NCBI GenBank assembly: GCA_037447655.1
Contig: JBBHKE010002528.1
Location: 1 to 62,000 of the forward strand
DNA length: 62,000 nucleotides
Direction of reading: 5' to 3'
DNA from: Zygnema cylindricum
Taxonomy: Eukaryota; Streptophyta; Zygnematophyceae; Zygnematales; Zygnemataceae
The position numbers and the translations under genes are program-made. Positions 1 to 9,933 of this stretch are shown here, one piece after another; position 1 is the first letter of the stretch; each line of letters starts with the position of its first letter. The notes under the pieces were generated by a model that saw nothing but the letters and a program-made list of their open reading frames with translations, searched no databases and was not told the DNA's origin.

Positions 1-876
1 TTACAAGCTCTCTTAGAAAGAGGTACCTAAATATCACTAAGTCTTGGTCTGCCTACTCACGACTACCTACTACTAAACCCTAGTCTAATAAGAACACTAT
101 ATAGTACAAGAAGGTACAATGGGAGATGTACTTATTGTACGACCATTGTACAACATGGTCTACAAGGTGACACCTGTCAAATCGGGAGCCATGGTTCCTC
201 CTCCCACCTTCTCCGGTATCAAATAATGTGACGCCACGTGGAAACGCGTGATGGTATCTCCGAATGCCGCCAAAAGCTCACTTCGCGTGGCGGCTACAAT
301 GTCGACCGTTCGATCAAAACATATTTTACACGGTTCAGATTCGCGTAGATGCATGAATTGTTCCTCTTCGTTAGTCTGGTGTTAATTACCTGTCACGCTA
401 ATGTTGATTAATCTTTGAAACCCGTCACGTGTATGGTTTCCATAACGCCTTAGTGGATAAGGCGTATCACTACCAAAATATCCATAGACTTATGTTCAAA
501 TCTAGTTTAGAGTAGCTTTTAGTTATTTGTCAGTTTGTCTGGTAATTCTCTAACTAAACACTTTTAAATACCTATTGTACCCAATGTATCTGAACGTTGG
601 TTCGGTCTAATGGCTAAATCCAACGGACAAGTCTTTCAACGGCTTGAAGGTACCAGGATCAAATCTTTGATGGTGGTCTCTTTTCGGTACAAACTAAGTA
701 TTAGCCTATTCTCTGTCTCTTTGGACATTATAGACAGCCATGGCTCTAGCTCTCTCTCCGGTCAGTGACTGCAACAAGTATGGGGACTGGAGAGTTTGAG
801 CGAGAAGCAGGTTGCCTTTGCTAACTTACTCTATTTATTTTTCCAATACAGACCAAAATACATCAATTTCAACACA
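1..876 (-). repeat. LTR fragment of the copia 1 family, cut by the window edge
   Basis: This stretch matches the copia 1 LTR (56387-57435) along most of its length: the pyrimidine-rich start with 'AAGCTCTCT', the run of short tacaa/gtac words, and the last 130 bases with 'GCCATGGCTCTAGC' and 'CAGTGACTGC'. In element orientation (minus) the LTR begins near 876. About 225 bases of its other end lie outside the window. No internal copia sequence follows at 877, so it is a solo LTR or the 5' LTR of an element lying to the left. Confidence 0.75.
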
Positions 877-894
877 TACTATATTTTTTTAAGT

Positions 895-1015
895 CATCGT
901 CGATAATGAATTTGTTGGTCTAGGACCGATATATCGTGACCTCTGACCGTTCGATAACCTATTACTATTGGTATCGATGTTATCGCGGTATTTTTTTTAC
1001 CGATACACAACACTA
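895..1015 (-). mobile_element. Fragment of the P-type hAT element end, inverted
   Basis: Reverse-complement copy of the left end of the element at 1392-3569, including the TIR 'TACCGATACACAACACTA' at its outer edge. It is truncated on its inner side by the LTR fragment and is followed directly by a MITE. Confidence 0.6.
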
Positions 1016-1211
1016 CACAGCGAATCGTTATTAGTGTCAAAGTCACTAATTTGGAATCTTCAAATTCTGATTTTTTTTCACGAAATAGAATTAACAACGC
1101 TATTTAAAGACGTGGACCATAATCTGCCACGTTTTTCACAATAAATTAGAATCAATAACACTATATTTTTTTACGCTATTTAAACTTTGACACTAATAAC
1201 GATTCGCGGTG
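1016..1211. mobile_element. MITE, family M1 (copy a)
   Basis: Bounded by inverted ends built on 'GCGAATCGTTATTAGTGTC' and its complement 'CTAATAACGATTCGCGGTG'. The centre holds the family core 'GACGTGGACCATAATCTG' followed by CCACGT. No coding sequence. Better-preserved copies lie at 21434-21632 and 33788-33986. Confidence 0.7.
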
Positions 1212-1391
1212 AACCAGTTGGTCATAATGGCGCCCAAGCCTCTGTCCTGTACTCTTACCTTATCTCCGTATTCGAAGTTACCGTTACTATTTGTCAGTTG
1301 GCTATACCCGATTACGCGGCTTCCTAAGAAGTAGGTACCAATAAATGATTTTACAACCGCACCTGCAGAATTCCGTGGAGATACTTATTTA
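1212..1391. other. Gene-free spacer
   Basis: Short AT-rich stretch between a MITE and the P element. I see no ORF with recognisable content and no repeat shared with the rest of the window. Confidence 0.4.
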
Positions 1392-1420
1392 TAGTGTTGT
1401 GTATCGGTAAAAAACTTATC

Positions 1421-2200
1421 GCGATATCACCGATACCGATAGTTATCGGTTATCGAACGGTTAGAGGTTCTGATATATCGGTCTGAGACCAACAAATTCC
1501 ATATCGGCGATAACAATTTTTTTTTTATAGTATACATACAATAGTACTTTATAGCATACTGTATTATATTATTGACTTTATGTAGCGTGGCATGCCACGG
1601 ATAAAAATCTGTTCCGTCTCCGTTTAACTGCGATTTATTACGGAAAGCGCAGCACATAAACGCTGGCCGATTAACTGAACATAAATTTTACAGCAAACCT
1701 ATGGAATTTTACTGGCAAACTGGTTAACATGGAACGGGAAAAGGACGGCGGACACAAAGTACAACGGACGCAAAATAACATTCTGCGCGCCGCCGGAATC
1801 GAACGAACGACTTGGAATGAGAGAATACGAGCGGATGGCCAGCGTGAGCGCCGACATCCCGCAATGGCTCTTTTAGCGGCTTATGCCAAAAAAGCCAACA
1901 TATGACACATGGCAGGTTTCCAGTGGATCCCAAGGAAGAAAAGGACAAAGCCATGGCGTCGGATGTGAAAGGTACATCCTTTTTTTGGATACGTACCAAC
2001 ACCGTACAGATGAGTGTACTTTCCGTACATTTATCAGTACGGTCCTACAGATATCGACGATAGTTATTGATATTGGTGTTATCGCCGATAATTACCGATA
2101 AATATCGGCTATCTATCGGCGATAACACCGATAGCGATATATCGTACCAATATATCGATTATCGGGTACCCAAAAAAGGTCCAATACGGTTATCGGTAAA
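1421..2200 (+). repeat. Direct repeat unit 1 of element P
   Basis: Nearly the same sequence as 2703-3550, from 'GCGATATCACCGATACCGAT' onward. Its right side is cut by the foldback MITE at 2207. Confidence 0.7.
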
Positions 2201-2206
2201 TGCCTA

Positions 2207-2424
2207 CCAACGCGAATCGTTATTAGTGTCAAGGTTTTTTTCGCCACTTAAAACATCTTTTCTCGGTACACACTTGTTGGATTTTCAATTTGAGACGGCC
2301 AATCGGAAGCTGGGAATATTACCTTTCAATCGCAACCGTCAGATCCACAATCCGACAAGTGTGTATGGAGAAAAGATGTTTTAAGTGGCAAAAAACCTTG
2401 ATACTAATAACGATTCGCGGTGTA
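2207..2424. mobile_element. Foldback MITE with arms of about 75 bp
   Basis: The two arms are near-perfect inverted repeats: 'GCGAATCGTTATTAGTGTC', then a segment with 'GCCACTTAAAACATC' and 'ACACACTTGT', returning inverted at 2340-2424. The outer ends belong to family M1. A diverged relative lies at 49128-49340. Confidence 0.7.
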
Positions 2425-2702
2425 GTTTTTAACACAATTTTCTAGTATTCGGCCAAGATTATCTCCGCGCGAATCAATTTGGTTAACTCTGACAACAATA
2501 AAATAAAAAATAAAAAAAATCATTGAGCGATTTTATTTTTTCAGGTCCGAGACTCGTACATTTCCGTAAAGCACGGACAATTTTCATTATGAGATCGTTA
2601 AACATTTTTTGAATCCAGACGCCGGGACAAAATTACCGTACCATATCTTATTTGTATCTGTTCCTGAAAGAGTGAATACCGCGTCAAAGAAACCAGAATC
2701 CA
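2425..2702. other. Gene-free AT-rich spacer inside element P
   Basis: Separates the foldback MITE from the second P repeat. Nothing recognisable. Confidence 0.4.
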
Positions 2703-3550
2703 GGCGATATCACCGATACCGATAGTTATCGGTTATCGAACGGTTAGAGGTTCTGATATATCGGTCTGAGACCAACAAATTCCATATCGGCGATAACAAT
2801 TTTTTTTTTTATAGTATACATACAATAGTACTTTATAGCATACTGTATTATATTATTGACTTTATGTAGCGTGGCATGCCACGGATAAAATCTGTTCCGT
2901 CTCCGTTTAACTGCGATTTATTACGGAAAGCGCAGCACATAAACGCTGGCCGATTAACTGAACATAAATTTTACAGCAAACCTATGGAATTTTACTGGCA
3001 AACTGGTTAACATGGAACGGGAAAAGGACGGCGGACACAAAGTACAACGGACGCAAAATAACATTCTGCGCGCCGCCGGAATCGAACGAACGACTTGGAA
3101 TGAGAAAACACGAGCAGACGGGCCAGCGTGAGCGCCGACATCCCGGAATGACTCTTTTGGCAGCTTATGCCAAAAAAGCCGACAGATTGACACGTGGCAG
3201 GTCCCCAGTGGATCTTAAGGAATAAAGTGACAAAGCCATGGCGTCGGATGTGAAAGGTACATTTTTTTTACTGGATCCGTATCAAACCGTACAGATCTCA
3301 TGGCGGCTAGTGTACTTTCTGTGCTTCTACACATCCGAGGAATAACACGTACAGTTTAGCGTACATGCCGTACATTTATCTATTCGGTCCGTACAGTTAT
3401 CGCCTATAGTTATCGTTATCGTCATTATCGCCGATAAGTACCCGATATTATCGGCTACTTATCGGCGATAAGACCGATGTCGATATATTGTACCAATAAA
3501 TCGATTATCGGGAACACAAAAAAAGGTCCATATCGGTTATCGGTAAATCC
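2703..3550 (+). repeat. Direct repeat unit 2 of element P
   Basis: Second copy of the unit at 1421-2200. It lacks the left terminal bases but retains the right terminus of the element. Confidence 0.7.
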
Positions 3551-3569
3551 TTACTGATACACAACACTA

Positions 3570-3882
3570 CTTATTTCATATTTCAGAGTTTCAGACACGC
3601 TTTCTTCGTTTCTCACGTGTTTCCAGGCATGAACGTATCCAGTTTCCACCACAGAGAATGAAGCGGTAAGAACCAACATTGCCGTTGTTGCTGGCCTTCT
3701 AGCCTTCACACGTGACCGGATTTTTAAGGAAATCAAAAGCTTTTGTGTGCCTTTGCCTATACCAGAACAAACCGATACTCTTCCATGATTCATTAGTTCA
3801 CCATCAAAAAATTGTCGCAAATGTTGGAAATCATGAGAACAAACATCCTTCAAACTGTTTATTTGATTTTTTGATTTTTTTC
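3570..3882. other. Unassigned sequence
   Basis: Holds overlapping ORFs on both strands (about 75-113 codons) with no motif I recognise. It ends in the T-rich target site of the next MITE. It could be old intergenic DNA upstream of the HIR-like gene. Confidence 0.3.
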
Positions 3883-4159
3883 CATAGTTCAAAAGTAAGC
3901 GTTTTTATGGTAGGCCTTTGGTCGGCGCCTTTATCGTAAGTTGTGTTGTGGGCTTTACATGTGATCTTCTTAGATCGCTACTTTGATCGGCGACCGTCCG
4001 ATCGTCCAAATCTGACGGTGTAAACAAAATTATTTGGTCCGAATGTTTTAATTGGTTCGAATAGGTCCGAATACAAAATGGGTTCTTAAGGTCATATTGT
4101 ATGTTTTGCGTACAATAGGCATATTGTATGGGCCTACTTTCACCTACTTTTGAACTATG
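3883..4159. mobile_element. hAT-type MITE, CATAG family (copy A)
   Basis: Inverted ends 'CATAGTTCAAAAGTA' (start) and 'CTACTTTTGAACTATG' (end) are flanked by a perfect 8-bp duplication, TTTTTTTC, at 3875-3882 and 4160-4167. A longer relative with its own 8-bp duplication is at 47475-48114 and shares inner sequence, including 'GACGGTCGC' and the 'CATACAATATG' words. No ORF of its own. Confidence 0.8.
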
Positions 4160-4167
4160 TTTTTTTC

Positions 4168-4724
4168 ATACAGAAATTGTGCACCAAAATTATAGAAAAG
4201 ATACTAGTCAAGCTATCTGTCAGGGAATGTAATCTCTGTCGCATTAAAATCAATGTTAGGCAGAATCAGATTGTTTCTTCCGTACGGAATCCGTGTCCCG
4301 CACGGCCACCCTTGGCGTGGATTCCAATACGCGGATTTTTGACAAACCCCGCGTGTACTGGAGGTCCGATGGTCTGACCTCAACCGTGCGATTACAATTT
4401 ACCGCGCACTTCAGACTTTCAAATACAACTGCGCGATTGTGTCTGCAAGCCAGCGCGGAATCACTGAACGGGGACTTGCTTTTAACTTCTAAACGTTGCA
4501 GCAAGGAAATATACTGCACTACTGTGCTTACCAGATTCCAGAAATTGTAGAATTCAACCGCTCTCTTTACAGCTTAAAGAGCTTCCTTCGCTCGTTTTTT
4601 TGGGTAGAAAGTCTTAAAAATCTTGCCAACCGCCGTTTCCTTGCTTTGTAATTTTTAATAACCTTTTCCGCGCTTGTCACCTCAGCAAGAGCTTAAGCGA
4701 AAAAGATTTGCAAACAGAATAGTG
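4168..4724 (+). promoter_or_regulatory. Region upstream of the HIR-like gene
   Basis: Contains the probable promoter and 5' leader of the gene starting at 4725. Short ORFs here (4256-4550, both strands) have no recognisable content. No clear TATA box can be assigned. A sequence resembling an intron 3' end, 'CACCTCAG' at 4678-4685, precedes the start codon, so a leader intron is possible. Confidence 0.35.
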
Positions 4725-6077
4725 ATGTGTATTGCTTGTATTCCAACGCAGAATGTAGGAGTTATCGAACGCTGGGGGAAATACTCCCGTTTGGCCCATC
4801 CTGGTTTCAACTGCTTTATTCCTTGCTTCGGTTCATGGCTCGCGGGAGTGATTTCCCTTCGAGTACAGCAGTTGGACCTAAACTGTGATACCAAAATCAA
4901 GGTGAGTTCAGCATTGTCCAGATTTTAAGAGAAGTTTTAAGTTTTTTCCAGTTGACTGAGCAGTGTAGGAGTCTGTTTCAGTTTGTAATACCATACAATT
5001 CTGTTTCAGTTCTCCACGGTAGGCAATATTTTTGATGTTATTTTGAAGGGTATTGAGTATGTTCCATCATTTCAAGAATTAAAGGATGGAAGAAAATTTT
5101 GTATGTATTAAGGTATGATTTACTCTTAGACTGTAAGGTTTGTTTTCCTTTCCTGTTTTTTTTTCAGTTCCTACTGCCACGGCCGTTCTTGAGCCTTTTG
5201 AAAATTTCTGAATATTATTTTTCACGAGATTATTCTTAACTGTTTGTTTATGTATTGCCTTTTTCAGGACAATGTGTTTGTGACCCTGACATGTTCCGTA
5301 CAATACCGTGTGGAGGAGAATGCTGTCTATGATGCTTTTTACCAACTCCAGAATCCACGTCAACAAATTCAAGCCTATGTGTTTGATGGTGTGATTAAGT
5401 TATAGGGAATGGCTGGCTGGAGTTGGGAGGAAGCTTTTGATGTCTATCAGCTTTCCATCTTATAGTGGAATCATTCGAGCCCTGTAACTGGCAGTGCTGA
5501 AAATTGTACAATTTTGTTAAAAAAATATATTTTTCTGTACTATTATGGTGATTACTGGCCAGTATTGCTGGTAATAGCATATAAAAGTCTTGCGTCTCGG
5601 TAATTTTCTTGAACTCTGCTGGCTTCAGCGAAGGTTTTTGTTTTTTTTTGTCGACGTTAGTGAGTAATTTTACTTTGTGTGAAAGTAAGGGGAAAGGAAT
5701 GAGTGTTGACGACATTTTGACTTGCTTGGGAATTGTCTTTTATTGCGGCAGTGGTGCGAGCTAGTGTGCAACGACTTCTTGTGGACGATGTATTTGAACA
5801 GAAAGACGACATTGCTCGCGATGTGGCGGCAGAGCTTGGAAAGGTGAGTGAATTCGGAATTGGTTGCAAATGAAATTTCTTAACAAACCTTGTGTCATAC
5901 TGTAACCAAATAATTATATCCTGTGTATTTGTCAAAAGATTGATTTTTTGCTCGTTTGGGGAACTGATGTGAGGTTGCAGGTGATGAGCACTTACGGTTA
6001 TAAAATTCAGCAGACTCTCATTGTGGATATTGCACCAGACCATACTGTACGGAATGCCATGAATGAGATTAATGCCG
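4725..6077 (+). CDS. HIR-like SPFH/prohibitin-domain protein, first four exons only
   Basis: Membrane-associated scaffold protein of the SPFH (stomatin/prohibitin/flotillin/HflK) superfamily, closest to plant hypersensitive-induced reaction (HIR) proteins, which assemble on the plasma membrane and are linked to immune signalling. Exons by consensus splice sites: 4725-4901, 5268-5388, 5752-5843, 5981-6077. Introns start gtgagt, gtgtga and gtgagt and end in cag. Joined in frame they give 162 codons. Family landmarks include 'VGVIERWGKYSRLAHPGFNC', 'SLRVQQLDLNCDTK', 'QIQAYVFD', 'VDDVFEQKDDIA' and 'AMNEINA'. The product starts MCIACIP, so it lacks the Gly2 used for myristoylation in typical HIR proteins, but Cys2 and Cys5 could be acylated. 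A donor gtgagt follows exon 4, then a retroelement begins 9 bases later; the C-terminal third (about 120 residues in the family) is not seen anywhere downstream. The gene is either broken or has an enormous intron. Confidence 0.8.
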
Positions 6078-6086
6078 GTGAGTAAA

Positions 6087-6614
6087 TATTGATTTGTATC
6101 GATCATGCACGCCTGTGTGCACTAGACTAGCAGACAGGAAGCAAATATTACACTGGGAATGGTGCCTTTAGGTGTATCACAAGAGTAGATTAGATTGGTA
6201 GAAGTAATAATCAGACACATCAAGCGCAAGCAGGTTTAGGACAGCTTTTCCATTAATTGATAGAATAAGTACAAAGATGTCTCAAGGACACTATCTAATA
6301 AAGCTGTGATTCTTCTCCTCAATGCTAAATGTCTTGATTCTAGTGAGAATATACAAAGGAGATCCTTGATGATCTGAAATGCTACAAGTGCTATGATTGC
6401 TCTCCTGTGATGTTACTGAGAGTGCCAATGTATGTAATTCTGAGAGAGATAATAAATAAAATGCGTGAGTGCATTTTTATATCTCTACTGTGTCATGCCT
6501 CTGTGAAGTGCCTGCATGAATGGTGGAATGAGAAAGTGCCATGTGTCAACTTCCACCACAAACTGCCGCTCGCCAAATTCTTTACTTCCGTACAAATGTA
6601 GGTTCACGGAATTG
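6087..6614 (-). repeat. 3' LTR of the gag-only element
   Basis: Direct repeat of 9934-10461. In minus orientation it carries 'GATATAAAAATG' (around 6473-6484), a plausible TATA box about 130 bases from the repeat start, supporting the LTR interpretation. Confidence 0.7.
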
Positions 6615-6647
6615 CCGATTTGATTCCGTACATAACGTTTCGTCACG

Positions 6648-9600
6648 TCACATAAAATTGATCCCGTTTGCCGGTACAAATACTCCATTGGTGGACATAT
6701 TTTCTGTGGTTGGTGCCGTTAACTCCTTTTTTGCTGCTTGACTTGGAAGAAGGTTAGCTTCTCCTACCTGTTCTTCAATGCATGGATTTTTCCTTTCAAG
6801 CGCTCTTGGAGTTTTCTTGGGTTTCCTCTCAGATGGTTTGAAACTGATTTTTCTTTTGTTTCCCATCACGTCTTCCACTGTGCTATCTTCCTCTAAGTCT
6901 TCCTTCCCTAAACATGAGAATTTCTGGACATCTAGCGATTCCGGATGTTTCAGAAGTGGAGGTCGCACATGGACGTTCATCTTTTTAAGATGAGGTAAAC
7001 TTCCTCGTAAGCCTTCCTGATGCACTTCTTTTCTGCAAGTTTCTGTTAGCAATGCATCCTTGTAGCTTATGAGTTTTTCGATTCTTTCCTTCGGCCCTTC
7101 CTCTGTCCGGTGAACTAACTTACAGTTTTCTTGAACAGGTAATTTTGTGACTGACCGGTTGGGCTGATTCATGGAGATCTCGTGCGAGGTATCTCTCACT
7201 TTTTTCGGATTCTCGACTCCTTGGTGAGTTCCGGTAATCTCTTTGGCTCTCTGACTTTTGCACTTGCTCCCTTTTTCACTTCCCTGTGGCAGGATGTCAG
7301 AAATGTTAGAAATGTCTGTGAGAAGTTCCGGTTTTGGCAGAACTTTCGGAGTTTTGCTGGCTCCTCCCGGTTTTCCTCTGCTGAATTTTGTCTCCACCTT
7401 GATTTCTGACCTGTATGTTCCTCCACTGTTGTTTGCAGATTCTTTACCGGTGTTGGTGATGGGAGCTCCTTCACTGGATGGATCTCTTTCCCAAGGGTTT
7501 CCTTTTTCGTGAGTCTTTTCACTCAAACCTGTTTCCTGTCTGGTTGAATCTATTGAATGTTGGATTGGGATCATCATCAATTCCTTGACTTTGTGCGTTC
7601 TTGTCTTAGCTGCTTCTGTGTCGGAAATTGTCTTTGTTCCGATTGTCGTTTCTCCTCTCACATTCCGATTGCTGACTTCCGATGTGAGCGAATGGTTGTT
7701 TTTCATCTCTGATGGAATTTCTAACTCACCTCTTTTCTCTTGTGCAGAGCATCTCCTCTGTGACCGTTTCGTCTTTGCTCCATTCGTCATGAGGTGGTCG
7801 TCGATGGGGAGGATGGCGAATGCGGGGACTCCTTTGGGCTGGACATCGGACCAAACTTGGCGTGTGGAGGAATTGTCGGTGATTCCCTCCTTCGTCGGTG
7901 AGCATACCCTTTTGTTGCTCCTGCTCCCACTGTTGTCGAAATCTTTGAGACAAATTAGTTTGCTGCCTGGTTTGTCATGAAATGTCTGATACAGTTTTTC
8001 TCCCCCTACTTGGTTGTCCTTGTTTTCCATCCATTTACCTTTTGTTCCTTGCTTAACCCCCACTTTGTTTCTTCCACCTTGCGATGTTTTGACATTCTGT
8101 TTTCTATATTGCAGATTGGTGTTTCTACCCTCTCCGCCTTGGTCAACATGGCGCCGATTTTTGCTCATTGGACCGCACGTAGCCACTTGGCTACCGATGA
8201 TCTTTGAAATTCGTTCGGTCTCTTTGTATTTGTCACCCTCAAATTGGTGAGCTGAGCCGTACCTTCTTCTTTTGATCTTTGCTAACTCGTCTCCTCTTGA
8301 ATTAGTGTTACCTTTGGCTGCATCTGTTCTATCTGTTTGAACGCTAGTTTGTTCAAGCGTCGCTTGCTCAGAATTCGCTCTCTCGATATTCTCAATTTTC
8401 AGTGATGTGATCTGATCACTGCCCCCTTTGCTGCTCCCATTGCCAATCATCTGACTCTCTCCTTTGACTGCGTCTCTTTGTGTTACCTTTTGTGATGCCT
8501 GTCCACTTGGTGGTAGCTGATGTAATCCTTCACGCATCTGGGACAAGAGCGTAACGTCGTTGGCTTCCTTGTAATGTGGCAGTTTGGCGGGTTCTGACTT
8601 GTCTGAGACGTGGGATTCCGGTTTGGAATCATCATGTGGGGGTGAGGTGGGCTGAAGACTATGGTGTTCCTTTCTTTGGTAAAGCCACCTTGCTCGATGA
8701 TCGAATATCCTTGGTGAGTGTCTCCTTCTGTCGCCTCTCTCCGTGGTCCTCCCACTATCGTTGTGCCTGTCACAGGTTTCTGACGTTTGTGGATTGATGA
8801 CCACTCGCGCTTCCTTGCATTCTTCCCTGCATTTGTTAGAATTCAGCCGAGTCTCATCATCTGAGGATTGACGTCTGTCGTTGAGTGTTCTATTTTCTGT
8901 TTGCAGATCTCTTCTGTGCGTCCTCCTTCTTGTAGCGCCATTTTCTGTTTGCAGATCTCTTCTGTGCGTCCTCCTTCTTGTAGCGCCATCGGCATGGGTG
9001 GGCTCCTCACTTGCAACACTTCGGTCTTTGTTTGCACTCGTCATACGGTAAGAGATTGTGCTTAGATTCGCACTCAGTTTGCCGAATCTGTTTCTGCTCT
9101 CTCCGGGTTTGTATGATGCGCCGTTGCCGATGTCGCTTATGGCTCTCTGGGGTTTGCATGGGCCGTGTTTTGCGTCCTCACCGGGATTTTTACCGACTCT
9201 CTTGCTGTCTCCCCACTGTGCATGCTTGCTGCATGCCTTGATGGCGCTCTCCTCTCGATAGGGGAGTCTGGCATGCTTGTCAATATGACGTCTAACTTTG
9301 TTTCCCCTTTGGCTGTTTACAGACTTCTTGGAGGGCTTCGAAGTTTCGTCGATCTGTGACGTCTTGACGATGTTGGAACCAGATTCCGACACCGCTTTTA
9401 CTACTTCGCTCCACGTCCACGTCCCCTTATCTCCATGAGAGAAGGTAAGCTTCCCTATTGTGTGATCTGGGAGGGATAGGATAGAAAGCATTACTTTCTC
9501 ATCCGTAGGGAGGTGAAGCCCGATCTTTTCGGCTTCGTTTAGCAGACAGGAAAATTCTGAGATGTGTGTGTCAATTGAAGCTTCGCCTTGGTATCGCGAT

Positions 9601-9929
9601 ATCATGAGTTTTTTTCTAGCCTCGATCTGTGCACTGATTCCTTCACCCCTGATTCCTTCACCCTTTGTCTGTTTTTCCCTTTCTAGGATGTTGAATATCC
9701 CCTTCACACTTTGAGTGTCCTGAGGTTGATCTCTCTCCTTCTCTGTAACCATCATCATCGTCATCATCTGATCTTTTTTCTTTGTTGCTGCCAATGCAGC
9801 TGCATGAATCCCTCTTGCTTCCACTGTGGCCGCAACTAGACGATTCTTCTCAAGTGCCATTCCGGCTTGACAACTCCTCAACATATCTTGAACCCTGAAC
9901 ACACCTTCGGCACCCAGTGGTGGCCCCAT
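6648..9929 (-). CDS. Intact 1093-residue copia-type Gag-like protein with long polar tail
   Basis: A structural Gag-like protein is the best reading. Residues about 75-190 resemble the copia gag (UBN2-type) domain: a long helical stretch with 'ISRYQGEASIDTHISEF' and 'LPTDEKVMLSILSLPDHTIG', as in 'DEKVxxLLxSLPxxY' of copia Gag. The remaining 800-900 residues are highly charged and polar (Lys, Arg, Glu, Ser, Thr, Asn), apparently disordered, with a tandem duplication of about 16 residues near position 315-345 ('GATRRRTHRRDLQTEN' twice). There is no zinc knuckle, protease or RT. The ORF has no stops and fills nearly the whole space between the LTRs, so it seems maintained. The ATG lies inside the primer-binding site. 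ORFs on the opposite strand over this interval are shadows. Confidence 0.65.
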   Translation of the reverse strand: MGPPLGAEGVFRVQDMLRSCQAGMALEKNRLVAATVEARGIHAAALAATKKKDQMMTMMMVTEKERDQPQDTQSVKGIFNILEREKQTKGEGIRGEGISAQIEARKKLMISRYQGEASIDTHISEFSCLLNEAEKIGLHLPTDEKVMLSILSLPDHTIGKLTFSHGDKGTWTWSEVVKAVSESGSNIVKTSQIDETSKPSKKSVNSQRGNKVRRHIDKHARLPYREESAIKACSKHAQWGDSKRVGKNPGEDAKHGPCKPQRAISDIGNGASYKPGESRNRFGKLSANLSTISYRMTSANKDRSVASEEPTHADGATRRRTHRRDLQTENGATRRRTHRRDLQTENRTLNDRRQSSDDETRLNSNKCREECKEARVVINPQTSETCDRHNDSGRTTERGDRRRHSPRIFDHRARWLYQRKEHHSLQPTSPPHDDSKPESHVSDKSEPAKLPHYKEANDVTLLSQMREGLHQLPPSGQASQKVTQRDAVKGESQMIGNGSSKGGSDQITSLKIENIERANSEQATLEQTSVQTDRTDAAKGNTNSRGDELAKIKRRRYGSAHQFEGDKYKETERISKIIGSQVATCGPMSKNRRHVDQGGEGRNTNLQYRKQNVKTSQGGRNKVGVKQGTKGKWMENKDNQVGGEKLYQTFHDKPGSKLICLKDFDNSGSRSNKRVCSPTKEGITDNSSTRQVWSDVQPKGVPAFAILPIDDHLMTNGAKTKRSQRRCSAQEKRGELEIPSEMKNNHSLTSEVSNRNVRGETTIGTKTISDTEAAKTRTHKVKELMMIPIQHSIDSTRQETGLSEKTHEKGNPWERDPSSEGAPITNTGKESANNSGGTYRSEIKVETKFSRGKPGGASKTPKVLPKPELLTDISNISDILPQGSEKGSKCKSQRAKEITGTHQGVENPKKVRDTSHEISMNQPNRSVTKLPVQENCKLVHRTEEGPKERIEKLISYKDALLTETCRKEVHQEGLRGSLPHLKKMNVHVRPPLLKHPESLDVQKFSCLGKEDLEEDSTVEDVMGNKRKISFKPSERKPKKTPRALERKNPCIEEQVGEANLLPSQAAKKELTAPTTENMSTNGVFVPANGINFM

Positions 9930-9933
9930 AACC
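9922..9933 (-). promoter_or_regulatory. Half-tRNA primer-binding site of the gag-only element
   Basis: Directly after the 5' LTR, the minus strand reads 'GGTTATGGGGCC'. It is complementary, with one mismatch, to the anticodon stem-loop of initiator tRNA-Met rather than to its 3' end, the arrangement known from Drosophila copia. The ATG in this site opens the 1093-codon ORF. Confidence 0.6.

Larger units (their letters stand above)
1392..3569. mobile_element. Non-autonomous hAT-like element P with internal duplication
   Basis: Left end 'TAGTGTTGTGTATCGGTAA' at 1392-1410 is inverted at 3551-3569 with one mismatch. The flanks 'CTTATTTA' (1384-1391) and 'CTTATTTC' (3570-3577) agree at 7 of 8 bases, as expected for the 8-bp target duplication of hAT transposons. 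The inside is two direct copies of about 750 bases (1421-2200 and 2703-3550), rich in 'TATCGG/CCGATA' words and each with the palindrome 'CGTGGCATGCCACG'. No transposase-like ORF is present; ORFs at 1724-2002 (minus) and 1883-2101 are copies of the same non-coding repeat. Confidence 0.6.

Noticed and set aside
3551-3892. 113-codon minus-strand ORF
   Set aside because: Runs over the end of element P and a MITE border; no family motif.
6778-9359. Many ORFs on the plus strand opposite the 1093-codon ORF
   Set aside because: They are antisense shadows of a long intact minus-strand gene; none shows a family motif.
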